A stretch of DNA of 43,553 bases from Bacteroidaceae bacterium. GTDB taxonomy: Bacteria; Bacteroidota; Bacteroidia; Bacteroidales; Bacteroidaceae. The stretch lies in assembly GCA_017503235.1 (NCBI GenBank), contig JAFVTL010000127.1, positions 1 through 43,553 on the forward strand, written 5' to 3'. Position 1 is the stretch's first letter. Each line of letters starts with the position of its first letter. A program made the translations under genes and the position numbers. Below are positions 15,215 to 23,695 of this stretch, one piece after another. The notes beneath the pieces were generated by a model. The model ran no database searches and was not told the DNA's origin. It saw only the letters and a program-made list of their open reading frames with translations.

Positions 15215-16435
15215 ATGGATGCTACTATTTCGGTCATTTGTTACAAGAGTAAAACACTTAGTAATGGAGAACACCCACTAATGCTACGGATAGCACAAAA
15301 CGGAAAGAGTAAATACAAAAGTCTTAAAATATCCGTTGCTGCTAAACATTGGGACTTCGACAGAAATGTCCCCAAATCTAATTGTCCGAGTAAAGACCTT
15401 ATCAACAAAATTATCCTAAAGACCAAGCTTGAATATCAGCAAAAGGTTTTGGAGAAGAAAGCAAACGAAGAAGAGTTCACAGCCTCATCACTAATCCATG
15501 AACAAAAGGACGAAATCAAGGCTATGACTGTAGATGATTTCTACAAACAGCTTATCAACGAACTTAAAGAGAAAGGGCAGATAGGCAATAGTTATGCTTA
15601 TCTAAGTTCTTATGACAATTTAAAGAACTTCAATAAAGGCAGGAAGTTAAACTACACATTCAGCCATATTGATGTTGTTTTCTGCAAGAAGTTTGAAGAT
15701 TGGATGCGTAGAAAAGGCAACAAGGACACAACTATCAGTTTTCAATTCAGAACATTAAGAGCCGTTTTCAATCGTGCCATTTCAGCCAAAGCAGTAAGTA
15801 AAGACAAGAATCCTTTTGCCGAGTTCAAGCTAAGTCACCTCAACACCAAGACCATGAAGCGAGCATTGTCAAAAACAGACATTCTCAAAATAATGGATGC
15901 AGATTGCCACGACAAAAGCGAATTAAGTCAACTTGCACATGACTTATTCTGCTTCTCTTATCTTTGTGGTGGAATCTCATTAGTTGACATGGCTAATCTG
16001 ACACCTCTTAATATCATTGAAGGTCGATTAATATATCAACGTCAGAAGACACATGGCAACATCAATCTTCAATTATCGGATAGAGCCTTGCAGATAATCA
16101 ACAAATACAGCGATTACCAAAAGAAAGCTTACTACTTCTTCCCTATTCTGCACAGCAAGCGACATATCACACCGATGCAGAAACATAATCGTGTCCGAAA
16201 ATATTGCTTGCACATCAATCACGAATTGAAGCTATTGGCAAAAGAGCTGAACATCACAGCTAACGTAACAACATACGTTGCTCGTCACTCTTTTGCTACA
16301 ATTCTTAAAAAGTCTGGAGTAAATATCGGCATTATATCACAAGCATTAGGACACCAAGACATCAAGACTACTCAAATCTATTTAAGTAAGTTTGATAATG
16401 AACAAGTAGATGAAGCTATGAAGAATCTGCTTTAA
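15215..16435 (+). CDS. Site-specific tyrosine integrase (IntDOT-like)
   Basis: Catalyses integration and excision of the island at tRNA-Pro. It is 406 aa from ATG 15215, the start typical of this family (MDATISVICYKSKTL); the earlier ATG at 15182 would translate the arm-site repeats. Domains: N-terminal arm-binding domain (about 1-90), SAM-like core-binding domain (about 110-210), catalytic domain. Catalytic residues seen: Lys in QKTHGN, Arg357 in YVARHSFAT, His380 in LGHQD, Tyr389 nucleophile. The usual first Arg is Gly here (CGGISLVDM), and the His of HxxR is replaced. Bacteroidetes integrases such as IntDOT also lack the first Arg and are active, so this is not evidence of inactivity. Confidence 0.93.
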   Translation: MDATISVICYKSKTLSNGEHPLMLRIAQNGKSKYKSLKISVAAKHWDFDRNVPKSNCPSKDLINKIILKTKLEYQQKVLEKKANEEEFTASSLIHEQKDEIKAMTVDDFYKQLINELKEKGQIGNSYAYLSSYDNLKNFNKGRKLNYTFSHIDVVFCKKFEDWMRRKGNKDTTISFQFRTLRAVFNRAISAKAVSKDKNPFAEFKLSHLNTKTMKRALSKTDILKIMDADCHDKSELSQLAHDLFCFSYLCGGISLVDMANLTPLNIIEGRLIYQRQKTHGNINLQLSDRALQIINKYSDYQKKAYYFFPILHSKRHITPMQKHNRVRKYCLHINHELKLLAKELNITANVTTYVARHSFATILKKSGVNIGIISQALGHQDIKTTQIYLSKFDNEQVDEAMKNLL

Positions 16436-16443
16436 CCTCAAAT

Positions 16444-16480
16444 AATCTCACTTGTAGCTAATGCAGGTGAGATTTTCTAT
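16444..16480 (+). terminator. Integrase terminator
   Basis: AATCTCAC (16444-16451) pairs with GTGAGATT (16467-16474), followed by TTCTATTT. It starts 8 nt after the integrase stop; the T-run is interrupted. Confidence 0.55.
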
Positions 16481-16481
16481 T

Positions 16482-16489
16482 TAACTTTG
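16482..16489 (+). promoter_or_regulatory. -7 promoter box of the 16509 gene
   Basis: TAACTTTG matches TAnnTTTG 19 nt before the ATG at 16509; this would give a very short leader. Confidence 0.5.
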
Positions 16490-16508
16490 TATGCAAATAA
16501 GTTGAAGT

Positions 16509-17375
16509 ATGATAGATAAACTGAAATGTGATGTCCCGTCCATGAAACTGATGGACTATATAGGTGTAGTTGAATCTTTATACCTATCTGACCCTACCCT
16601 CATTGATGAACCTTACCATATAACGGACAGAGAACCAACCGAAGAAGAATTGGAAGAAATCAGAAATTGTCCCTTCGGATTTACTATGTGTATGGGCATA
16701 TTTAAAGAGAGGTACAACAATGATATTATTACCAATCGCTTTACATACAACGATTACATAAAGAATAAGGAAATTCAAGAACTTGTCAATTATCTAGAAT
16801 TGGACGTAGATAAGTTCTGGTTGCTCATTCTGTTTATCTTCGACTATTGTACAAGCCGATTCTACCAAGGCATAACAATGAAACTTACTCCATTGGAACA
16901 GCTTACCCATCTTCTTGAACTTATTTCTCTTTCCGGAAACGAAACAACATTCAATATCAAATTTGGAAAGTTGAAGCTGGAAATAGATAATGCCGATACA
17001 ATAAACTTCATGGCAGAAGCAATAGCCAAGCATCTGAATGAATCCGATATACAAACATTGCGTAGTCTGAACGGCAAAGAACAAGAAGATGAATCAATAA
17101 TCATCAAGGAATCTCCGTTCATAGCCTACTTTGCCAATATGTTTCTCCGTTTTTTCTCCACACAATCATATATCAGAGATAAGCGGAAAGCAGGTGCAAA
17201 CCATTCTAAGAAAGAAATGGAACTTGTATCATTACTTGTCTATTTCACCAGACTATCTAAAAATGAAAGTTGGTTCTGCCCCGAAGAAAAATATCTGAAA
17301 GCATACCTTAAACAATACAAAGGCTATAAATACCCGAACAACATCAGCAACGTCTATCCAGAGTTCTATTATTAA
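16509..17375 (+). CDS. Hypothetical protein, island-associated
   Basis: A 288-aa protein I do not recognise. It is acidic in the N-terminal third (TDREPTEEELEEI) and predicted helical. One moderately hydrophobic stretch (FWLLILFIFDYC, about 98-109) is too short and charged around its edges to call a membrane helix with confidence. There are no signal peptide, cysteine cluster or nucleotide-binding motifs. It has its own -7 box and a strong terminator, so it is a single-gene unit beside the integrase. This is a position where excision or regulatory proteins are sometimes found, but at 288 aa it is far larger than a typical excisionase. Confidence 0.7.
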   Translation: MIDKLKCDVPSMKLMDYIGVVESLYLSDPTLIDEPYHITDREPTEEELEEIRNCPFGFTMCMGIFKERYNNDIITNRFTYNDYIKNKEIQELVNYLELDVDKFWLLILFIFDYCTSRFYQGITMKLTPLEQLTHLLELISLSGNETTFNIKFGKLKLEIDNADTINFMAEAIAKHLNESDIQTLRSLNGKEQEDESIIIKESPFIAYFANMFLRFFSTQSYIRDKRKAGANHSKKEMELVSLLVYFTRLSKNESWFCPEEKYLKAYLKQYKGYKYPNNISNVYPEFYY

Positions 17376-17402
17376 GTAACCAACCATAGCAATATAGTTA
17401 AT

Positions 17403-17448
17403 TCCGTTATTCTGTTCCTCACAAGGGGAATTGAATAGCGGATTTTTT
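17403..17448 (+). terminator. Terminator of the 16509 gene
   Basis: TCCGTTATTC (17403-17412) pairs with GAATAGCGGA (17433-17442) with one G-T pair, followed by TTTTTT. Confidence 0.8.
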
Positions 17449-17827
17449 ATTCCCCTAAATCGCTTTTTATTCCCTATATCTTCGCAGCATCAAAGGAAAA
17501 GAGTTCATTACTTGATGCAAGGGGGATAAGAACCGTCAAAAATTTATTCCCCTAAATTGAATAAGAAAACTCCGACTTTTGCAATGTCAAAGGACAAGAG
17601 GTCATTGAGTAGTTGAGAGGGGAAACGATTCATTCCGTACAGCAGACATCTAATATCGGTAGTCAAGGAAGTTCCCTCCGAAGAATAGTAAGGGGGAATA
17701 GAAATCGACAAAATTTTATTCCCCTAAACTAAGTAAAGAAACTCCGACCTTTGCATCATCAATCAACGACATGGGCGCCCGTTGAAGATTGGTAAACTTA
17801 GTAATAACCATTTAAAGATTAAGACTT
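17449..17827 (+). repeat. Intergenic triplicated ATTCCCCTAAA / hairpin / promoter-like repeats
   Basis: No gene is seen here. ATTCCCCTAAA occurs near 17449, 17547 and 17719. The last two copies close hairpins whose left arms are GGGGGATAA (17521) and GGGGGAATA (17692). Each is followed about 15-20 nt later by ACTCCGAC(C/T)TTTGCA (about 17570 and 17741), similar to the TAnnTTTG box but with GA for TA. Such a hairpin-plus-box unit, repeated upstream of the 17828 gene, may be tandem regulated promoters or protein-binding sites. Confidence 0.6.
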
Positions 17828-18361
17828 ATGACATTAGATTTTTTAAAGACCGCTGCTGCTAACAACAATGAAGTAATGATTAACGCTGCTTTCGTAGAAG
17901 GTATCAAGGAAACTTTGAAGAAGGATTCAACCTCGGTAGATTTGAGTATCATGAACAAGAACAACATGCTCGGTCTGAAAGTAAAGGTTTCCAATGCGAA
18001 CCAATTCCCACGAGTGTTTGAATCTGGTATCGATTCTGCTTTTTTGGATGCAATTTTGAGCGCAACCGTAGGTGATATGGAAGCTTTGCAAGCCTACGAC
18101 CCTGCCAAGCACCGTATTGAAATGGGTAAGAACTTCAAGAATGAAATACTTCACATGTTCTTGGGTACAACACTGCCCGTACAGGCTCATACACGATTCT
18201 CCGATGATGGTTCTCCTCTTTTGGAAGTGACTTTCCAACTCGGATACTGCCGTAAATTACGAATCTATTTCAAGGGTGACGATGCTGCCGCCAAGTATGA
18301 GCTTGAGCAAGCAGGTGTAATCAAGCCAGAAGTAAAAGCAGAAGAGAAAACGGAAGAGTAA
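17828..18361 (+). CDS. Hypothetical protein, island-associated
   Basis: A 177-aa soluble protein I do not recognise. It has no signal peptide or membrane segment, a central region with VKVSNANQFPRVFESGIDSAF, and a charged tail rich in Glu and Lys (KPEVKAEEKTEE). Codon use is closer to host-like, highly expressed genes than its neighbours (aagaac, ggtatc, cgtaaa), hinting at high expression. It follows 450 bp of repeated promoter-like sequence and precedes a stable hairpin, so it may be the abundant first product of a transcript that continues at lower level into the 18415 and helicase genes. Function unknown; a DNA- or RNA-binding accessory is only a guess. Confidence 0.7.
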   Translation: MTLDFLKTAAANNNEVMINAAFVEGIKETLKKDSTSVDLSIMNKNNMLGLKVKVSNANQFPRVFESGIDSAFLDAILSATVGDMEALQAYDPAKHRIEMGKNFKNEILHMFLGTTLPVQAHTRFSDDGSPLLEVTFQLGYCRKLRIYFKGDDAAAKYELEQAGVIKPEVKAEEKTEE

Positions 18362-18374
18362 TTACTAACCATAA

Positions 18375-18397
18375 GGGGATGGCAAGTTCCATCCCCT
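18375..18397 (+). terminator. Intercistronic hairpin (attenuator or mRNA 3'-end stabiliser)
   Basis: GGGGATGG (18375-18382) pairs perfectly with CCATCCCC around a CAAGTT loop. It starts 14 nt after the 17828 gene's stop and has no T-run, so partial termination or RNA processing is more likely than full termination. It covers the ATG at 18379, which argues for the later start at 18415. Confidence 0.6.
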
Positions 18398-18414
18398 ACC
18401 AAATCTACTACAAG

Positions 18415-18825
18415 ATGTTTACCATTAACAACGATATAGCCCACAGAGAAATAAAGACATTGATGAAGCAAGGCAAGAACCTTGATATTCACATCGATGA
18501 TTCATTTGCACTAATCAGTACCCATGCAGTTACAGGACTTCAATACATGCTAACTCCCGATAATTGGAAATGGTTACTGAAGTACTTACGGACTGGTGAC
18601 TATGAAGACTTCGGCATATTCCCGTCTGACACCTCAAATGCTTTTACCGCTTTGGAACATTTGAAAGAACTAATCGAAAGTCGATGCAATATCGCACGCA
18701 TACCTTTCCTTAGAGAAACACAGGCTTTCGTAAAGTTGAGAGGATTATTCAAATTCGGCAAGCTGTTTTTCAGCATCAGAAGAACCGATGATTTTATGGA
18801 CTACTTAAATGAAAATGGATTATGA
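18415..18825 (+). CDS. Hypothetical protein, island-associated
   Basis: A 136-aa protein from ATG 18415 (an in-frame ATG at 18379 falls inside a hairpin and is disfavoured). It is soluble with no recognised motif; the sequence has YMLTPDNWKWLLKYLRTGDYEDFGIF in pieces and a C-terminal basic region. Its stop overlaps the helicase start by 4 nt (ATGA), so translation is coupled and the protein may act with the helicase. Not recognised as any named family. Confidence 0.68.
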   Translation: MFTINNDIAHREIKTLMKQGKNLDIHIDDSFALISTHAVTGLQYMLTPDNWKWLLKYLRTGDYEDFGIFPSDTSNAFTALEHLKELIESRCNIARIPFLRETQAFVKLRGLFKFGKLFFSIRRTDDFMDYLNENGL

Positions 18826-20561
18826 TAACATTAAAAGAAGGACAATACTTATCAGACGTAATGAATGAAATTCCATCTAATTGCATCTTGTCAAAGAGAA
18901 TACCAGGCTGTGGTGCTACTACATTGGAGCTTGACACAAACAGAAGCTCCATTATCGTAGTACCTAACGTTCCTGTAATCGTAAGCAAGTGCAACAAGTA
19001 CGATAACCTGTTAGGTGTTTATGAGGGTGTAAATCAAAGTCAGATTATCGAATACCTAAGAGAGAATCGCATCCGTAAGATTATGACCACTCCAGAAAGC
19101 TTTAGCAAAGTGAAATCAGCTTGTGAGAAATGCGGAATCAATGTCTATTCCGATTTCTTCTTGTTAATGGACGAGTGTCACCAACTAATTAAAGATGTGG
19201 ATTACAGAATCGACATAGTTATGCCGATGAATGACTTCTTCCTGTTTAATCGTAAGGCATTGGTGTCCGCTACTCCAATCGGATTCAGCGACCCACGATT
19301 TGAAGAAAACCGTTTTGAGATTATAGAAATTACTGCCGATTACGATTATCGACAGGATATAACCGTAACCCATACCTATAATATAGCTAAAGCGGTTGGT
19401 CAATATCTGGAGAGCCATAATGAAACAGTCTGTTTCTTCGTTAATTCAGTGGTTGAAATCTACTCGATAATGAATCAGTTCGGCTTATTGGAACATTCAG
19501 CCGTTTATTGCGCTCCGAAAAGTCGCAATAAGCTGAAATCTGAATATGGCTTTACTAATGCTTATACTGAATGGAGTGCAGAAACCATGAAGAAATACAA
19601 CTTCTTCACAGGTCGTTTCTACACTGCATTTGACTTGGAGCTACCATATCAACCAGACTTGGTAATAATTACTGACCCATACAATGCCGAATATACCATG
19701 CTTGACATTGATACAGACTGCATACAGATATGTGGTCGTTTTCGTAATGGCATAAATTCGGCTACTCATATTTATAGAGTGAATCCCGAAATCATAGCTA
19801 AGAGCAGGGAACAAATCGAATGGGAAATCTCGGCTCATGAGTTTGCATACACCACGATCCAAACTCTTTATAATAGTGCGGAGAATAAAGAAAGTCGTTT
19901 TGCGTTTGGTGCTGTTCTGGAAACTTTGCCATTCCGCAAGTTCCAATATCCAGACTTTACTAAGAATTGGTTCGCCATAGATAATGAGATTAACGAAGTG
20001 TTGGTTCAAAGCCAATACCAATCTGACATACTAATAATGGAATGGTACAAGGACTGCCATTTTTTCAATCCAACATTCACTAAATGCAGCTATGACGAAA
20101 ATGACGAAAAGATGAAGATTATTAGAGCCGCACGTTCAGTAAAGGACAAACGCAGAAAAATGGTGAAACTTCTTTCTGAAATCGAAGAACCATTCTCGGA
20201 ATATGCGTTAGACTTTATAAATGACATGCGCAAGATTGACCCGTTTATTGTGGATGCTTGGGAAGTCTTGGGAGCAGAAAGATTAGAAGAACTGAAATAC
20301 AATCAGAAAGACCTGAACGAGGAAATGATATTGGCTCAACGTAAAGGGAACAAGGTTGTCAAGTTAATTAAGAATACATTCAAGATTGGAAGCAGATATT
20401 CCAATGAATTTATTGTTAATGAATTGACCCGAATCTTTGACTTGATGAACATACACCCAGAAAAAGAAATCACACCGAAGATTATCAAGGATTACTTTCA
20501 AGCAGTGAATTGTTGGGTTGGTAAGAAGAAAGGTTATCAGTTGGTAAGTGCATTAGTTTAG
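18822..20561 (+). CDS. DEAD/DEAH-like SF2 helicase, Walker A degenerate
   Basis: A 579-aa protein with SF2 helicase landmarks: a P-loop-like GCGATT (29-34), DECH box (117-120), SAT motif III in ALVSATPI (149-151), and motif VI QICGRFRNG. The canonical Walker A lysine (GKT) is replaced by Ala (GCGATT). A related GCG(A/G)TT signature appears, as I recall, in Bacteroidetes phage and island helicases, so it may be a family trait rather than decay. The C-terminal 250 residues carry no known domain. It is coupled to the 18415 gene. A role in element replication or DNA processing is inferred from context. Confidence 0.75.
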   Translation: MITLKEGQYLSDVMNEIPSNCILSKRIPGCGATTLELDTNRSSIIVVPNVPVIVSKCNKYDNLLGVYEGVNQSQIIEYLRENRIRKIMTTPESFSKVKSACEKCGINVYSDFFLLMDECHQLIKDVDYRIDIVMPMNDFFLFNRKALVSATPIGFSDPRFEENRFEIIEITADYDYRQDITVTHTYNIAKAVGQYLESHNETVCFFVNSVVEIYSIMNQFGLLEHSAVYCAPKSRNKLKSEYGFTNAYTEWSAETMKKYNFFTGRFYTAFDLELPYQPDLVIITDPYNAEYTMLDIDTDCIQICGRFRNGINSATHIYRVNPEIIAKSREQIEWEISAHEFAYTTIQTLYNSAENKESRFAFGAVLETLPFRKFQYPDFTKNWFAIDNEINEVLVQSQYQSDILIMEWYKDCHFFNPTFTKCSYDENDEKMKIIRAARSVKDKRRKMVKLLSEIEEPFSEYALDFINDMRKIDPFIVDAWEVLGAERLEELKYNQKDLNEEMILAQRKGNKVVKLIKNTFKIGSRYSNEFIVNELTRIFDLMNIHPEKEITPKIIKDYFQAVNCWVGKKKGYQLVSALV

Positions 20562-20566
20562 TTAAT

Positions 20567-20630
20567 ACCTACCTTTTTATCAATTCTTGTCTCTACTATA
20601 CCCGAAACAGAAATTTGCGAAAAGGTTGGT
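20567..20630 (+). repeat. 64-nt structured repeat, copy A
   Basis: First of four related elements (others at 24662, 25571, 26701). It begins 5 nt after the helicase stop. Outer stem ACCTACCTTTT with AAAAGGTTGGT (one T-T mismatch), inner stem about positions 17-24 with 41-48, and an apical loop holding ATACC at positions 32-36. It lacks the downstream T-run of a terminator. Confidence 0.8.
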
Positions 20631-20700
20631 CGTACCCTAACTAATCATCAAAATCGCTTCATAATCTTCATAACTAATGATTCTGATTTTTTAACTTGGA

Positions 20701-20892
20701 ACTTTTTCGGAATATAAATACAATAGCATAGATAGGAAATCAGACATGGAATCACTTCCGAAAAAATTTCAAAAATCAGATTTCTAACGTCCGAAAAAGT
20801 GGTGTTCAAATAAGCAGGTGCGAGGTGTTCATTTTAGCAGGTCTACTTACTAATACCTATATACTAATACCTATTACATCAAACTTTTTCGG
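20701..20892. repeat. Iteron-like repeat cluster, candidate origin or operator array
   Basis: The 20631-20951 gap has no recognised gene but dense repeats. ACTTTTTCGG occurs at 20701 and 20883; its inverse CCGAAAAAGT at 20791 and a variant at about 20758. Two 19-mers, GGTGTTCAAATAAGCAGGT (20801-20819) and GGTGTTCATTTTAGCAGGT (20824-20842), lie 23 bp apart. TACTAATACCTAT is tandemly repeated at 20848 and 20862. Nested direct and inverted repeats in AT-rich DNA upstream of a winged-helix gene resemble a replication origin (iterons) or a multi-site operator. Confidence 0.65.
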
Positions 20893-20951
20893 GAAGATAC
20901 TCAAACAGACTTTCAGATTCTTACTAACAAATAAATTAACTATTTAATCCG

Positions 20952-21113
20952 ATGATTATTCACCTACCAACGGGAAAGACATTTATTACTCAGAAGGATG
21001 CCAAACTTTACTTTGGTAATCACTATTACAGAAGATTGGTCAAGAAAGGAGATATTTATTTCACTAACTATAATTCCAAGGTTGCTAATGACCCAATACA
21101 GAAAAATAACTAA
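20952..21113 (+). CDS. Small basic hypothetical protein
   Basis: A 53-aa ORF from ATG 20952 to TAA 21111, too short for routine ORF lists. The product starts MIIHLPTGKTFITQKDAKLY and continues with a basic, aromatic-rich stretch (YYRRLVKKGDIYF). Codon pattern and amino-acid composition look genuine, and its end overlaps the start of the winged-helix gene (ATG 21088) by 26 nt, suggesting translational coupling. No function is recognised; a small DNA-binding or regulatory partner of the next protein is possible. Confidence 0.5.
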   Translation: MIIHLPTGKTFITQKDAKLYFGNHYYRRLVKKGDIYFTNYNSKVANDPIQKNN

Positions 21114-21702
21114 AAACATGGCAGGCAAATTAAAGCCGAAAGAAGCATACCTATTCTATTGTCTGGCTCTCAAATCTGATTTTATTACTTATGAATCAAA
21201 TATTGAGCAGGAAAGTTTAGCTAAAGAATACGGAATAGAAGATACTGACCAGATTAGTGATTGGCTATACAAGTTCCAATCTTATGGATTACTAAGAATA
21301 ATCAAACTCAACATCAAAGGACAATATGGGAAATTTCAAAAATGCCGATACCTATTAAATACAGATAATTATGTTTTCATTTCCGATTTATTGAAAGATG
21401 AGCCGATAAGCAGACAACTGAAAGGATTCTTGATATTGCTAAAATGTAAGTGTTTGAGTGGAACAAACACAACATTATATAGCCAAAACCAATTAGCTAA
21501 AGAATTGGGCATAGGTAAAAGCACTATTTCTAATTACATGAAAGAAGCCGAAGAAAAAGGATATATTACTAAGGACGAGAAAGGAATCCATTTAATCAGA
21601 GAAGATATTTTCTATTTAGTTAATATGCCAAAACCAGATTCCCGAAAAAAGAAAAACAAGTCCGAGAAGTCCAAAGAGATACTAACTATTATATTAGACT
21701 GA
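21088..21702 (+). CDS. Winged-helix DNA-binding protein (replication initiator or regulator candidate)
   Basis: A 204-aa protein from ATG 21088; the frame is open back to 20998 but the added residues read like noise and overlap the small ORF in another frame. Two helix-turn-helix-like segments are visible: ESLAKEYGIEDTDQISDWLY (about 46-65) and NQLAKELGIGKSTISNYMKE (about 137-156), the second a good winged-helix recognition region. The C-terminus is strongly basic (RKKKNKSEKSKE). Tandem winged helices next to iteron-like repeats are the layout of Rep-type initiators, but a repressor of the same region is equally consistent. Confidence 0.72.
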   Translation: MTQYRKITKNMAGKLKPKEAYLFYCLALKSDFITYESNIEQESLAKEYGIEDTDQISDWLYKFQSYGLLRIIKLNIKGQYGKFQKCRYLLNTDNYVFISDLLKDEPISRQLKGFLILLKCKCLSGTNTTLYSQNQLAKELGIGKSTISNYMKEAEEKGYITKDEKGIHLIREDIFYLVNMPKPDSRKKKNKSEKSKEILTIILD

Positions 21703-22123
21703 TACAGAGCCGTAGGTAAACTTTTACTTATGGCTCTTACTATTTAATGGGCAGACAAATCCAAAGCCTATAAAAGTCCGAATCAGATTTTTTAATGAGT
21801 TCGGCTGAAATCAGAGATATTATAGCATATACTCCAGAATCAGCACCACACTATTATTATCATTAAAAAGACTAACTAATGAAGAAAAAGCCAGATTCAA
21901 GTTTAGCTAAAATTCAAGAAAATGAGAAATAGGATTCCTTTATTTAAGCCCCCTCCCTATTAGGTTTCCGAGGTCAAAATTTATAAGAGTTAGTCACATG
22001 AGAGTTCACCAATATTAATACCCCTCCCATACTTATATCTGGGAAAATAGATATTAAATAGCCGTATAATATCCGTAACATAATTATAGAAATAATAGAG
22101 TATCAACTAATAATAATTTTCTT
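21703..22123. other. Intergenic region without a convincing gene
   Basis: About 420 bp of AT-rich DNA. Only tiny ORFs occur, for example 23 codons at about 21797 and 17 codons at about 21880; neither is supported. Two C-rich patches (AGCCCCCTCCCTATTAGG near 21947 and AATACCCCTCCCATA near 22018) stand out from the AT background. No -7 box is seen for the DUF3871 gene. Confidence 0.5.
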
Positions 22124-23146
22124 ATGAACGAACTAATTATGTTACCTACTACGAGTAGGAGAAGCCTAAATTTAGGTGAGTACGCAGAAGAAGCTATCGT
22201 TGTTGACGAACCAATCATTACAAGAGCTTTCAAGAGTTTGCATTTCATTGAAGCGAACACCAACGAAGTAGATTTGCATCACCTCAAAACGGATTGCATT
22301 ACTCCTGTTTTTGCAAAGGACAATGAACTGACAATCAATCATGCTCAATTCATTGAAACAATCCAAGATGCAGTAAAGGATTACTTTAGAGGGGAAATCG
22401 TAGATGATGCAGCTATCAGAGTAAGCCATATTATTAAAGGTAGAATCCCCGAAGCGATTCACAAGCCTGCCAATCAGTTGTTGGAATCTGATAAAACGCT
22501 TTACTATGAGCGTTGTGCATTTTCTATTGATGTGCCAAGCATTTATCAAGATGTGAACGGTAATCGTTTGAATCTTTCCATCGTGGGTGTTCGTGCATAC
22601 AACTTGCAATCCTTGTACACCAAGAAATCACCAGAACTTTTCAAATTGGCTATTGGATTCAAGAATCAAGTTTGCTGTAACATGTGCATCTTTACAGATG
22701 GTTACAAGGAAGATTTGAGGGTGTGTAGCACGAATGGACTTTACAAGGCCGCAATGGAATTGTTCAACAACTTCAATCCTGCCAAGCAACTTCACTTGAT
22801 GCAGCAACTTAGCAATACTTCAATGTCAGAACACCAATTCTGTACATTCTTGGGTAAGTCCAGACTATATCAATGTTTGTCAACCAACAGACAGAAGCAT
22901 TTGCCAAGATTGTTGCTGACTGATACGCAAATCAATCTTGCTGCAAAAGCATATATCAAGGATGAAAACTTTGGTGGAACAGGTGGTGAACTCAATATGT
23001 GGAATTTCTACAACCTTTTGACAGGTGCAAACAAAAGTAGCTATATTGATAGCTTCTTGGATAGAAGTTTGAACGCGTCAGAGATTGCAATGGGCATAAA
23101 CGCAGCTTTGCATGGTGATGAGAAATACAAATGGTTCATTGATTGA
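22124..23146 (+). CDS. DUF3871 family protein
   Basis: A 340-aa protein matching the Bacteroidetes DUF3871 family by recollection of strings such as VSHIIKGRIPEAIHKPA, LLESDKTLYYER, GFKNQVCCNMC and GANKSSYIDSFLDRSLNA. The family is carried on mobile elements and lacks an assigned reaction; its logic resembles DUF932-type plasmid proteins. It is soluble and cytoplasmic, with a Cys pair (CCNMC, about 186-190) conserved in the family. A hairpin terminator follows. Abundance-type codon use suggests decent expression. Role in the island unknown. Confidence 0.85.
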   Translation: MNELIMLPTTSRRSLNLGEYAEEAIVVDEPIITRAFKSLHFIEANTNEVDLHHLKTDCITPVFAKDNELTINHAQFIETIQDAVKDYFRGEIVDDAAIRVSHIIKGRIPEAIHKPANQLLESDKTLYYERCAFSIDVPSIYQDVNGNRLNLSIVGVRAYNLQSLYTKKSPELFKLAIGFKNQVCCNMCIFTDGYKEDLRVCSTNGLYKAAMELFNNFNPAKQLHLMQQLSNTSMSEHQFCTFLGKSRLYQCLSTNRQKHLPRLLLTDTQINLAAKAYIKDENFGGTGGELNMWNFYNLLTGANKSSYIDSFLDRSLNASEIAMGINAALHGDEKYKWFID

Positions 23147-23170
23147 TGGGCTAATATTGATTGGAAGGAG

Positions 23171-23204
23171 AAAGGGCATCCGTTTTGGGTGTCCTTTCTT
23201 TATT
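23171..23204 (+). terminator. Terminator of the DUF3871 gene
   Basis: AAAGGGCATCC (23171-23181) pairs with GGTGTCCTTT (23188-23197) with one bulge and a G-T pair, followed by CTTTATTTATT. Confidence 0.7.
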
Positions 23205-23229
23205 TATTAACTAATAAATTATAAAACAA

Positions 23230-23682
23230 ATGAATACAGATTATAGAGTAGCAGAAGTTGGACTTACATACAGAAATAGAGTTCCAAAGAAAGATAGAAA
23301 ACAGATTCTTGATTCACATTCAGCATACAACATTCTCCGAGAAAACTTTTCGGACGATACGATAGATTACAGAGAAACTTTCAAGGTTCTCTATATGAAT
23401 CAAGGTTGTCAAGTTCTTGGATGCTCCACTATTTCAGAGGGTGGAATAACTAATACATTGGCAGATGTGAGAATGATTCTTCAAGGTGCTTTATTGACTA
23501 ATGCAACAGCAATGGTTTTGGCACACAATCATCCAAGCGGTAGCACAAGACCAAGCAGACAAGATGATGAATTAACCCGTAAAGTTGTAGATGCTGCAAG
23601 ACTTCTTGATATAAAAGTCGCAGACCATATCATTTTGACAAGTGAGGATTTTTACAGCTATAATGACGAAGGACGCATCTAA
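23230..23682 (+). CDS. RadC-like JAB/MPN domain protein
   Basis: A 150-aa RadC-type JAB domain protein. The JAMM metal-site signature AHNHPSGSTRPSRQDD is intact (His99, His101, Asp112), together with the family end VADHIILTSEDFYSY. The N-terminal helix-hairpin-helix of full-length RadC is absent, as is normal for the short versions on plasmids and islands. The predicted role is a metal-dependent hydrolase or nuclease-like function in DNA handling, though no RadC activity is firmly established. It has no -7 box of its own. Confidence 0.9.
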   Translation: MNTDYRVAEVGLTYRNRVPKKDRKQILDSHSAYNILRENFSDDTIDYRETFKVLYMNQGCQVLGCSTISEGGITNTLADVRMILQGALLTNATAMVLAHNHPSGSTRPSRQDDELTRKVVDAARLLDIKVADHIILTSEDFYSYNDEGRI

Positions 23683-23695
23683 TACCTTATTATAT

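Noticed and set aside
15215-16435. Integrase judged inactive because the first Arg and the HxxR His are missing
   Set aside because: Active Bacteroidetes integrases such as IntDOT also lack the first Arg, and the rest of the site including the Tyr is intact.
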